A DNA stretch of 27,606 bases from the IMG/VR virus record IMGVR_UViG_3300042922_000241, positions 1 to 27,606 of that record; one strand, 5' to 3'. The DNA comes from a virus. Numbering within the stretch: the first letter of the stretch is position 1; each line of letters opens with the position of its first letter. Shown here one piece after another: positions 6,430 to 13,586 of the stretch. The notes below the pieces were generated by a model that saw nothing but the letters and a program-made list of their open reading frames with translations, was not told where the DNA came from and searched no databases. The translations under genes were made by a program, and so were the position numbers.

Positions 6430-8299
6430 AGCCGTTAGACAGTTTACTAAGCAAGAATTCAATTCAGAAGCCCCTTACAAGCTGCTATTTGATCTGAGGA
6501 ACAACCGGTTTAAGTACAACCAAGTATTCACCATCTTAAAGGAAAATGCTACAAGTGTAGGATTCAAAGATTTTGGCAGGATGCTCAAATCATATGCAGA
6601 GGATCAAGCTGGTAAAGGTGTGATTATTGACAACGTTACTCAGTTTGATGGCCAGGATATAGAGCTTAAGACCGGAGAGTGGCTTGCGGATGACTTTGCT
6701 GTAACAAGGAAAAATGAGCGCAATGGTGAAGACATAGCCTGTGTACACCCGATCATGCCAGTGGAGTGTCTGTCAAATATTGATACCGGAATTGAGAAGC
6801 TCCGGATAGCTTTCAAAAAAGGTAAGTTTTGGCGCAATGAAATATATGAGCGTCGGACCATTGCTAGTGCTAACAATATTTTAGAGCTAGCAAACAACGG
6901 CGTAGCGGTAACATCGGAAAGCGCAAAGTATCTGGTCCGATACCTTCATGATGTAGAAAATCTGAATTACGATATCATACCAAAGCATAATTCCGTTGGA
7001 CGGCTTGGATGGACAAATAGTGATGGGTTTAGTCCGTATGTAGATGATCTTATATTCGATGGAGCTAATAACTTTAAGAATATCTATGACTCAGTTAGAG
7101 CAGATGGCAGTTTCGATGTATGGCTTGAAATGGCTAGGAAAATTAGATCAACGGATTCACCGGCTAGAATTATGTTAGCAGCCAGCTTCGCCAGTGTTCT
7201 CCTTAAGGTTTTGGGTAAGCTTAACTTTATGGTTCACCTCTGGGGAGGTACCGAAGCTGGTAAGACGGTTTCATTAATGTTTGCAGCCTCTGTTTGGGCA
7301 AACCCTAGTGAAGATGGATATATACAGACTTTCAATGGTACTCAAGTAGCCATTGAGCTACTGGAAGGCTTTACAAATAGCTTGCCACTTATTCTAGATG
7401 AGTTTCAGTTGGTCAAAGATAAAAAGATGTTTGAGAGCATTGTATATATGATTTGTGAGGGCATGGGTAGATTGAGAGGTAAGAAGACCGGAGGATTACA
7501 AGATACTCCTACTTGGAAGAATTGTACCTTAACCTCAGGGGAATCACCTATAACCAATGCTTCCTCCGGAGGTGGTGCAGTAAACCGTATTATCGAAATA
7601 GAATGTCGTGGCAAGCTTTTCGAAGATGCACCTGCAGTGGCTGATGTAGTCCGTAAAAACTACGGTCATGCCGGGAAGATATTCGTAATGCTTTTAAGCA
7701 ACGATGGAGCTAAAGAAGAAGCCGTGAGATTGTATAAGGAATTTTATAACGCCCTGGGAACAGACTCAACCGAGAAGCAGACAATGGCTGCAGCGATATT
7801 GTTAACAGCTGATGCATTAGCTACAAAGTGGATATTTACTGATGGCAACGCACTCAAGGTTGATGATATTGATAAGTACCTACATAGTAAGGAATCAGTC
7901 GATGTTAACCTGAGGGCTTATGAATACTTCAGGGATATGATTGCAGCTAATCATTATAAATTCATCGATGGAGGAAGACCTCCCACAGGAGAGTGCTGGG
8001 GCAGTTTATCTGGTAGAAAAACCAATGTACTAAAGACAATTTATGAGAAGATCTGCAATGAGGGAGGATACGACTCAAAGGCTCTTGCAAGCTGGATGAA
8101 ACAAAGAGAGCTCTCGGAGACTTCCTCGGACAGAGAATTTAAAAAGGTCAGTATTAACGGAATAAAACTTTGGTGTGTATGCCTTCCTGAACAAGATACG
8201 GAATTTGAACCGACCGGACAGCTTAAGATCCCATTCGCAGATGCGGTTCCCAAAAACCAAGAATGGACGGAAGAACGATGGAATAGTATAACCCAATAA
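6419..8299 (+). CDS. DUF927-domain helicase/primase-like ATPase
   Basis: 626 residues. The central region matches the DUF927 family: 'GRLGWTNSDGFSPY', Walker A WGGTEAGKTV (W275-V284), Walker B LPLILDEFQ (D327, E328), then a 'GRLRGKKTGG' segment and 'LTSGESPI..ASSGGGAVNRIIEI', a sensor/arginine-finger-like part. The N-terminal 200 residues and the C-terminal helical region (about 500-600) have no motif I recognise. DUF927 proteins occupy the place of replicative helicase or primase-helicase in many Gram-positive phages and mobile elements. The gene ends directly at the iteron region, and one iteron copy (8245-8252) lies in its last codons, so it may encode the origin-acting ATPase. Confidence 0.85.
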   Translation: MADEAVRQFTKQEFNSEAPYKLLFDLRNNRFKYNQVFTILKENATSVGFKDFGRMLKSYAEDQAGKGVIIDNVTQFDGQDIELKTGEWLADDFAVTRKNERNGEDIACVHPIMPVECLSNIDTGIEKLRIAFKKGKFWRNEIYERRTIASANNILELANNGVAVTSESAKYLVRYLHDVENLNYDIIPKHNSVGRLGWTNSDGFSPYVDDLIFDGANNFKNIYDSVRADGSFDVWLEMARKIRSTDSPARIMLAASFASVLLKVLGKLNFMVHLWGGTEAGKTVSLMFAASVWANPSEDGYIQTFNGTQVAIELLEGFTNSLPLILDEFQLVKDKKMFESIVYMICEGMGRLRGKKTGGLQDTPTWKNCTLTSGESPITNASSGGGAVNRIIEIECRGKLFEDAPAVADVVRKNYGHAGKIFVMLLSNDGAKEEAVRLYKEFYNALGTDSTEKQTMAAAILLTADALATKWIFTDGNALKVDDIDKYLHSKESVDVNLRAYEYFRDMIAANHYKFIDGGRPPTGECWGSLSGRKTNVLKTIYEKICNEGGYDSKALASWMKQRELSETSSDREFKKVSINGIKLWCVCLPEQDTEFEPTGQLKIPFADAVPKNQEWTEERWNSITQ

Positions 8300-8561
8300 A
8301 ATCAAGGGTTACGTGTTTACGGTTCCCAATGGTTCCCAAAGGTCTGGGAACTGCTAAAGCCAGTAAAATCAAGGGTTTGCGCCAAAGGTTCCCAGTACCC
8401 AGAAATTTTTATTACTATATATAAAATAATAAAATAAAAAAGGATTTTCTATACACGCGTAAAAATCTTGGGAACTTTGGGAACCCGACCAGTTTTGCCT
8501 TATAAATCAAGGGTTTAGCGGTTCCCGAAGTGTTGGGAACTCCTTGGGAACTCTGGGAACC
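8297..8561. repeat. Iteron block, candidate phage replication origin
   Basis: This 276-base gap codes for nothing I can find. It holds GGTTCCC at 8321, 8331, 8387 and 8520, and its reverse complement form TGGGAAC at 8345, 8469, 8478, 8534, 8545 and 8554. A further GGTTCCCA is at 8245 inside the upstream gene. A second repeat, AAATCAAGGGTT, occurs three times (8299, 8366, 8504). Forward copies dominate on the left and reverse copies on the right, around an almost pure A/T stretch at 8404-8443. Iterons flanking an AT-rich unwinding element next to a helicase gene is the classic layout of a theta origin. Pairs such as 8332-8338/8345-8351 can also form hairpins. Confidence 0.7.
8402..8445. other. 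AT-rich core of the iteron region (possible DNA unwinding element)
   Basis: Between iterons there is a stretch with only A and T apart from one C and a GG, including TATATATAAAATAATAAAAT. It is the lowest-GC spot noticed in the window and lies near the centre of symmetry of the GGTTCCCA copies, as expected for the duplex-melting part of an origin. Confidence 0.5.
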
Positions 8562-8575
8562 GTAAGGAGGTTATC

Positions 8576-8788
8576 ATGATACCATCACCAATCGAAGTAA
8601 GACAGATTTTCAACGACACTTACAATGTATTTTATAAAAAATGGATCAATCCTGATACAGTTTATGATCCGGTGGTCATGATGCAGGAGGCTAGGGAGCT
8701 TGATCGGAAGTATGGTGGGCAGAAGGTTGTAAGCATCGCAGAGTTAATTGTCTGTATCGAGGATGTTAGAAGGAGGGAGCTTAAATGA
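8576..8788 (+). CDS. Hypothetical phage protein, 70 aa
   Basis: ATG at 8576 behind AAGGAGG (8564-8570), directly after the last iteron. The protein has an N-terminal 'IPSPIEVRQIFNDTYNVFYKKW' helix and a C-terminal 'RRRELK' tail. Such short proteins with a 'FYKKW' core are common in clostridial phages near replication genes; function unknown. It overlaps the next gene by four bases (ATGA). Confidence 0.65.
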   Translation: MIPSPIEVRQIFNDTYNVFYKKWINPDTVYDPVVMMQEARELDRKYGGQKVVSIAELIVCIEDVRRRELK

Positions 8789-9024
8789 ATAACACATTGG
8801 GAGATTTGAATAATCATTTATTTGCACAGCTTGAGCGATTAAGTGACGAGGATTTGAAGGGTGACGACCTGAAAGAGGAAATAACCAGGGCTAAAGCAGT
8901 AAATGATGTTGCGACCAGGATAATTGCAAATGCAAGCGTGGTACTGCAGGCTAAGAAAGCAACTAATGATTTTCTTGGAGAGTATGGCATAAAGGGCGAG
9001 CTGCCTAAGATGCTGGAGGGATAA
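8785..9024 (+). CDS. Conserved-looking phage protein, 79 aa
   Basis: Starts within the stop of the previous gene and ends one base before the HNH gene. The core 'LKGDDLKEEITRAKAVNDVATRIIANASVVLQA' is a long helix. I recognise the pattern 'L..EI.RAKA...VA..II.N' from small phage proteins that commonly precede HNH endonuclease genes. Role unknown. Confidence 0.7.
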   Translation: MNNTLGDLNNHLFAQLERLSDEDLKGDDLKEEITRAKAVNDVATRIIANASVVLQAKKATNDFLGEYGIKGELPKMLEG

Positions 9025-9025
9025 C

Positions 9026-9826
9026 ATGTATAAATATCCAGATAAGGTACAGACATTCATAGCTGATAACGTATCAGGAAGAAGAACACAGGAATTAGTT
9101 GATCTGGTTAATTCAAGGCTCAAGACAAATTTCACGGTACCCAAGATGAGATCATACATGAAAAACCATGATTTAAAGAATGGGCTGCCGACAAGGGTTA
9201 AAGGTGAAGGATACTCTTATCCTGATCACATAAGATCTTTTATCATGAGTAACTACATCGGTACCGGGCATCAAGCTATGGCAGATATGCTTAATAAGGA
9301 GTTTGGAACTGCATATACCAAAGAGCAAATCAAAGGCTGCTATGCACGGTACAAACTCGATAGTGGCTTAACGGGTCGATACATAAAAGGTCAGGAGTCG
9401 TGGAACAAAGGAAAGCCGAAATCATGGGTTGGTGGTGAGGAGACTCAATTCAAAAAGGGAAGTATTCCTCCAAACCGTTTGCCAATCGGATCAGAGAGGA
9501 TTGACTCAAAAGGCGGATATATATACGTGAAAAAACAGGACGGGCACCTTAATAAGAACTGGAAGCAGAAACATGTATTTATCTGGGAAGAGAAAAACGG
9601 TCCAATACCAAAAGGACATTGCATTCTATTCGGCGATAGTGATAAACGAAATTTTGACATAGATAATTTAATCTGTGTATCCAGGAAGCAACTCGCTAGA
9701 CTCAACCAAAACGGACTAATTCAGAAAGATACCGAACTGACCAAGACAGGGATTGTTATAGCAGATATTCAATCAAAAATTGGCGAAGCAAAAAAGCGCA
9801 ATAAGCCTTCACGAAGGAGGGATTAA
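9026..9826 (+). CDS. HNH endonuclease with duplicated N-terminal DNA-binding module
   Basis: 266 residues. Two related units of about 52 residues (2-53 and 63-114, both starting YxYPDxxxxFI and ending in a K/R-rich helix) are probably helix-turn-helix DNA-binding repeats. A linker with 'SWNKGKP' and 'FKKG..P.N..PIGSER' follows, typical of phage HNH proteins. The nuclease core is 'KHVFIWEEKNGPIPKGHCI' (first histidine at H183) and 'FGDSDKRNFDIDNLICVSR', which gives the H-N-H metal site. It is either a free-standing homing endonuclease or a phage nuclease of the early region. No intron is seen around it. The stop is one base before the next start. Confidence 0.88.
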   Translation: MYKYPDKVQTFIADNVSGRRTQELVDLVNSRLKTNFTVPKMRSYMKNHDLKNGLPTRVKGEGYSYPDHIRSFIMSNYIGTGHQAMADMLNKEFGTAYTKEQIKGCYARYKLDSGLTGRYIKGQESWNKGKPKSWVGGEETQFKKGSIPPNRLPIGSERIDSKGGYIYVKKQDGHLNKNWKQKHVFIWEEKNGPIPKGHCILFGDSDKRNFDIDNLICVSRKQLARLNQNGLIQKDTELTKTGIVIADIQSKIGEAKKRNKPSRRRD

Positions 9827-9827
9827 G

Positions 9828-11597
9828 TTGGAGGAAGAGATCAGACAAGCGATAGATGCAACCAAAGAACAGCAGCCGGTAGCTGTAAGTCTAGAATGGT
9901 ACCAGGATACAATAAAGCTTCCGGAGATCAAAGAGTTTATCCGGGCGAATATCAATGCAGCGAGTCGGAGCTTTGTGGCGATTGGATATTATCTCAAGTA
10001 TGTCAGGGATAATCAGCTGTATAAAGAAGATGGCTATGAGAGCATATGGGATTTTGCACAGAATGAATTTGGTTTTAGCCAATCATGGGCAAGTAGATGT
10101 ATGTTGATCAACGATCGGTTCAGCAAGGAAGGTAATTCTCCTATTGTGCTAGACCAATTTAAGGGATTTGATAAAAGTAAGTTATCAGAAATGTTAACTC
10201 TCACAGACAATCAGCTTGAACAGATTACGATATCAACTACAGTAGCAGAAATTAAGGATATTAAGAAGGCAGAAAAATCTCATGCGACGTCGCATAAAGA
10301 AGTTAAGCCAGAGAAAGAAGAAACCGTTCTAGCGTCAGAACAGAAAGCGGAACAACCTAAATGTGATATTCGAGATCGGATTAATGCATCTGGCGAAAAT
10401 GGACTCACTTGTTCCGGCTTTGATCTAGATCAGTGCAACGACTGTGATAAGTATGATCCTCCGGCTATACACACGCCTGTATTAATTGACGATCTTGACT
10501 TTACGGTCCGTACATATAACTGCCTGAAACGTGCCGGTATTGATACGGTTGAGCAGCTCTGTGAATTAACAGAAACAGAAGTCATAATAATCCGCAATAT
10601 ATCTCAAAAATGCTTAGATGAAATCAAACTCAAATTATCTGAGATCGGCAGAGGATTGAAGCCCGAGGATATCCCCGAAATCGTGAACGATGAACCTGAG
10701 ATTGTGGATATCGAGACGGAATCTGAGAACGATGTGGATGAAACCGTTAATGAAACATCGGAATCTGTTATTGAAGAGCCGGAAGATGTTATCGCTACAA
10801 ATGTATTTGATTGTCCCTGTGATACATGCGGACATGAAATACAGGGATGCTGTGGCTACGATACAAAGGATGATTATTGTGTCCTGGGTAATAAATGGGT
10901 AGCTAAGGATCCTGATCCAGTTGAAACCGTAGAAGCCGATATCATCCAGACGGTACCAGTGAATACCATGTTTAAGCGAGTTCCTATCGGTTTGGCTGAT
11001 GCGAATGGTAAGCAGATTTGTGAAGGCGACATTCTCCTTCATAGCAGCGATACATATCATGTTCACTGGTATCAGATAGCGGCGCGATTTGTTGCTGAAA
11101 GAGTTGAAAGAAGATATAAGCACGCCGACATGGAAGAATGGCCAATTCACCGGATAAGTGAATGTGCAGTCCTTTATAGCATATATGGCGATGAGCCTAA
11201 ACCGGAGAATCCTGTATCGGAAGAGCCCGAACCGGTTCAACCAGTGCTTCCCATCTTGAAGAACAATGATCAGCGTAAGGAATTTATTGAGGCTTATATG
11301 ACATGGCCTATTTGGATCGATCTTCTTCCGACTGGTGAACGGTATTACCGGTACAACCTGACCGTCAATATTGCAATAGTGGTTAAGGTCAGCAAGAGGC
11401 ATATTTGGAAAAACTATAAAGAAACCGATGAGATCGATTTTGATCACGAAGAGTATTATCTCCTGGGAGTAAAGACTGAATATCATTCTAACGGAACGAT
11501 AATAAAAGTGGATACCTCAAAAACGTTTTTTGAATGCTCGAGTAATAAATCCCAACTCGTTGATTATCTGAAGTACTTTCAGAAGAAGGGAGCCTGA
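9828..11597 (+). CDS. Mosaic phage protein with RNA polymerase alpha-CTD and YopX-like domain
   Basis: TTG start at 9828, seven bases after AAGGAGG (9814-9820), giving 589 residues; an upstream TTG at 9780 lies in the HNH gene and has no ribosome binding site. Domains in order: an N-terminal helical region of the DUF3102 type (about 25-150); a first cysteine cluster (179-205); an RNA polymerase alpha C-terminal-domain-like segment (220-281); an acidic linker; a second cysteine cluster (329-351); a YopX-like segment starting 'PIGLADANGKQICEGDIL' (about 382-455); and a C-terminal unit ending in a 'FQKKGA' tail. In the alpha-CTD part the residues equivalent to E. coli R265, N268, C269 and K298 are kept (R228, N231, C232, K261), while G296 and S299 are changed (S259, C262). 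It could bind promoter DNA or host polymerase; no experiment backs this. Confidence 0.8.
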   Translation: MEEEIRQAIDATKEQQPVAVSLEWYQDTIKLPEIKEFIRANINAASRSFVAIGYYLKYVRDNQLYKEDGYESIWDFAQNEFGFSQSWASRCMLINDRFSKEGNSPIVLDQFKGFDKSKLSEMLTLTDNQLEQITISTTVAEIKDIKKAEKSHATSHKEVKPEKEETVLASEQKAEQPKCDIRDRINASGENGLTCSGFDLDQCNDCDKYDPPAIHTPVLIDDLDFTVRTYNCLKRAGIDTVEQLCELTETEVIIIRNISQKCLDEIKLKLSEIGRGLKPEDIPEIVNDEPEIVDIETESENDVDETVNETSESVIEEPEDVIATNVFDCPCDTCGHEIQGCCGYDTKDDYCVLGNKWVAKDPDPVETVEADIIQTVPVNTMFKRVPIGLADANGKQICEGDILLHSSDTYHVHWYQIAARFVAERVERRYKHADMEEWPIHRISECAVLYSIYGDEPKPENPVSEEPEPVQPVLPILKNNDQRKEFIEAYMTWPIWIDLLPTGERYYRYNLTVNIAIVVKVSKRHIWKNYKETDEIDFDHEEYYLLGVKTEYHSNGTIIKVDTSKTFFECSSNKSQLVDYLKYFQKKGA

Positions 11598-11599
11598 CC

Positions 11600-11786
11600 A
11601 TGGAATATACTAATCAACTAATTGCCAAAGCCAAGCATTCCCGATGCAGGATATGTCTGGAGTATATCACCGAACCAGAGGCAGATAATCAGGAGTTTCA
11701 AGCAGCTAAAACCAGTCGGGGGGGGGTACAGCTTTGTACATACCAGGTGTTGGGAGAAAGAATATAAGGAGGCAGTACATAAATGA
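11600..11786 (+). CDS. Small CxxC...HxxC zinc protein, frame broken at a nine-G tract
   Basis: ATG at 11600, two bases after the previous stop. The frame has C16 and C19 (RCRICLEYI) and then meets nine consecutive Gs at 11718-11726. As written it reads on to a TAA at 11765-11767 (55 aa) with no partner ligands. If one G is removed, the frame continues with 'YSFVHTRCWEKEYKEAVHK', giving an HxxC pair, and ends in a TGA that overlaps the next ATG (ATGA at 11783-11786), exactly like neighbouring genes. The shifted product of 61 residues is therefore the likely ancestral protein. The span given covers it. A sequencing error, a mutation or slippage variation are all possible. Confidence 0.6.
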
Positions 11787-11959
11787 AGCGTAGTGACAAA
11801 TATCCATCACGTCGCAGTGCGGGAGAATTCAAATTGAATTCATCCAGAGCTTACGGACATATAGAAAAAGACTCAAAGAAAGGTAATAGTAAGGTGAATC
11901 CCATATTTACTGAGAGGCCACATTATGGGATCCCCGAGCCTGCAAAGGTGGCAACATGA
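11783..11959 (+). CDS. Small basic phage protein, 58 aa
   Basis: ATG at 11783, ten bases after AAGGAGG (11766-11772); its stop overlaps the Dam start (ATGA). The sequence is rich in K, R and S (MKRSDKYPSRRSAGEFKLN) and ends in 'YGIPEPAKVAT'. It is probably disordered. No family recognised; coupling at both ends supports it as expressed. Confidence 0.5.
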   Translation: MKRSDKYPSRRSAGEFKLNSSRAYGHIEKDSKKGNSKVNPIFTERPHYGIPEPAKVAT

Positions 11960-12726
11960 GAACGCTTTTAAGATATCCCGGGAGTAAGCAGCGTATAGCA
12001 CCCTGGATAATTGAACAGATGCCAAAGCATCACAGCTACTTAGAGCCATACTTCGGCGGAGGTTCAATCTTATTTAACAAGGAGCCATCCAAGATAGAGA
12101 CGGTGAATGATCTGGATGATGATGTAGTGAATCTTTTCAGGACAATCAGAGAGCATAAAAAAGAGTTGATCGAAGCAATTGTGATGACTCCATATGCGAG
12201 AACGGAATATAACAATGCCTTCCCGGACAACCCTGAAGAATTATCAGATATCGAGAGAGCTAAAAACTTCCTAATCCGGTCCGGAATGGGTCATGGTTTC
12301 CGACTCTGTGAGAAATGCGGATGGAAGAAGGATGTATATGGACGAGAAGCTGCTTATGCGGTCCGATATTGGAATGACCTTCCGGAAGTTATCACTAATG
12401 TAGCGCAACGGTTGAAGATGGTACAGATTGAACATAAACCGGCAGTGGAACTGATCAAGGCATTTAATCATGATAACGTTCTGATCTATGCGGATCCGCC
12501 TTATGTATTATCTACTCGCACCAGGAAGCAGTATCGGCATGAAATGACTGATCAGGATCATGTCGAATTACTCAAGACGCTTAAACTACATACCGGTCCG
12601 GTGATGTTATCCGGATATGACAGTGATTTATACAACGAATACCTGCAGGGATGGCGAAAGATAAGCACTCCGGCCAGAGCTGAGAATTCACTGCCTAGGA
12701 CCGAAGTGCTGTGGATGAATTATTAA
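11956..12726 (+). CDS. dam: Dam-type DNA adenine-N6 methyltransferase
   Basis: 256 residues of the D12 class: N-terminal 'LLRYPGSKQRIAPWI' for S-adenosylmethionine binding, 'YLEPYFGGGSILF' (FGGG from F33), a 'NDLDDDVVNLFRTIR' motif, and the catalytic DPPY at residues 180-183, followed by 'MLSGYDSDLYNEYLQGW'. The expected reaction is N6-methylation of adenine in a short target; GATC is likely for this class but not proved. No restriction enzyme gene is next to it, so it is a solitary phage methylase, which may protect against host restriction or mark phage DNA for replication or packaging. It is the last gene of the rightward middle operon before the leftward cassette. Confidence 0.9.
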   Translation: MRTLLRYPGSKQRIAPWIIEQMPKHHSYLEPYFGGGSILFNKEPSKIETVNDLDDDVVNLFRTIREHKKELIEAIVMTPYARTEYNNAFPDNPEELSDIERAKNFLIRSGMGHGFRLCEKCGWKKDVYGREAAYAVRYWNDLPEVITNVAQRLKMVQIEHKPAVELIKAFNHDNVLIYADPPYVLSTRTRKQYRHEMTDQDHVELLKTLKLHTGPVMLSGYDSDLYNEYLQGWRKISTPARAENSLPRTEVLWMNY

Positions 12727-12774
12727 GTTCTTGGTATAAATTAAAAAAGCAAATGCACCAATATTATTAATAAA

Positions 12775-12954
12775 TTAACTATTTTTATAAATTGGACAAG
12801 TTTTATACTCGTCACCGTAATCAGCTTTACAAGTATATTTTACCTGCGGGCTATCAACTGTCATATGTTTATTGGTCACAGTGCATACATATTCATCATT
12901 GTAATTGCCAAAAGCAGTATTGCTTTCGTATTCTAATTTTGGACATCTTGACAT
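12775..12954 (-). CDS. Small four-cysteine protein, 59 aa, leftward
   Basis: On the minus strand an ATG at 12954 follows GGAGG with a seven-base gap (GGAGGTATCATTATG), which beats the upstream in-frame starts. The protein has C4, C24, C42 and C53 (RCPKLEY, YVCTVT, YTCKADYG, KTCPIY), a spaced four-cysteine pattern suggesting a zinc-binding or disulfide fold. Similar small proteins occur in gut clostridia, with unknown function. It is the second gene of the leftward unit, 67 bases downstream of its partner, and converges with dam. Confidence 0.65.
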   Translation of the reverse strand: MSRCPKLEYESNTAFGNYNDEYVCTVTNKHMTVDSPQVKYTCKADYGDEYKTCPIYKNS

Positions 12955-13021
12955 AATGATACCTCCTTCAATCATGCGACTTGGTGCATCTGCTATTGTA
13001 AATGGTAATAAATTATATTCA

Positions 13022-13303
13022 TTATTCAACCATCCAATGACATTTCGTAACATCAAATATTAACACAATGCTATTCCTCAACCCATGGGCATCATAAGCA
13101 CAATCAAAGGTCATAATGTAGTTTTCTTCCTTTCGAATAAATGATGAATGCATCTTATAAGTGAATCTCTCACTACGATCATCTTCGATGCGGAAGTAAT
13201 CCACTCTCATTTTACCTTCAGGATTTGTAGTAGTAATGACTTCCACCGGATGTCCTGAGGGATGCTTAATAGATGGGCGGTGGTCGGGTTGAAGAAATGG
13301 CAT
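13022..13303 (-). CDS. Hypothetical protein, 93 aa, leftward
   Basis: Minus strand, ATG at 13303 behind GAGGTGAT. The protein has no membrane segment; after a proline/histidine-rich start it looks like a small beta-rich fold ('MRVDYFRIEDDRSERFTYKMHSSFIRK...YIMTFDCAYDAHGLRNSIVLIFDV'). No family recognised. It is the first gene of a two-gene unit read against all its neighbours and is preceded by a good promoter, which fits a moron (an independently expressed phage accessory gene). Confidence 0.65.
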   Translation of the reverse strand: MPFLQPDHRPSIKHPSGHPVEVITTTNPEGKMRVDYFRIEDDRSERFTYKMHSSFIRKEENYIMTFDCAYDAHGLRNSIVLIFDVTKCHWMVE

Positions 13304-13332
13304 AGTATCACCTCACAGAAATAGTAATTCAT

Positions 13333-13361
13333 ATTATAGAACATTTGTTTGTGTTATTCAA
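13333..13361 (-). promoter_or_regulatory. Sigma-A-type promoter for the leftward genes
   Basis: Read on the minus strand: TTGAAT (13361-13356), a 17-base spacer, then TATAAT (13338-13333), with the ATG of the 93-residue gene 30 bases beyond. The -10 box is a perfect match and the spacing is ideal, so this is the strongest promoter I can see in the window. Confidence 0.72.
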
Positions 13362-13406
13362 TAGTAAGTAACTGTAAATTAGGTTTTAATGGAAAGGATA
13401 AAGAGG

Positions 13407-13586
13407 ATGAAGATAGTATATACAGTTGAAATTGATGAAGATGTTTATGAACTTGAGGGGCTTATGAGTACCTTGGATACAACAGTGAGCTTGGCAACGG
13501 ATTGTCTTGTTTTAAGGAGCAGGATCGAGTCTCTGGATGAAACTTGTGAAAATGGAGAATGGGAGGAAAAAGAGGATGAACAGTAA
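13407..13586 (+). CDS. Hypothetical acidic phage protein, 59 aa
   Basis: The ATG at 13407 lies eight bases after AAAGGA (13393-13398); the ATG at 13389 has only a weak site and would add six residues. The protein is acidic ('VEIDEDVYELEG', 'EWEEKEDEQ'). It overlaps the next gene by 11 bases and opens the second rightward middle operon. Function unknown. Confidence 0.6.
   Translation: MKIVYTVEIDEDVYELEGLMSTLDTTVSLATDCLVLRSRIESLDETCENGEWEEKEDEQ

Noticed and set aside
8297-8561. CRISPR array
   Set aside because: Repeats are 7-13 bases, in both orientations and irregularly spaced; no constant-length spacers and no cas genes.
10635-11486. 283-codon minus-strand open frame
   Set aside because: It lies wholly opposite the alpha-CTD/YopX-like gene, whose protein sequence shows recognisable domains; the antisense translation is a low-complexity I/F/L-rich shadow with no start signal.
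12727-12774. Bidirectional terminator between dam and the leftward genes
   Set aside because: AT-rich with A- and T-runs, but no convincing stem; TTGGT/ACCAA is too short and too far apart.
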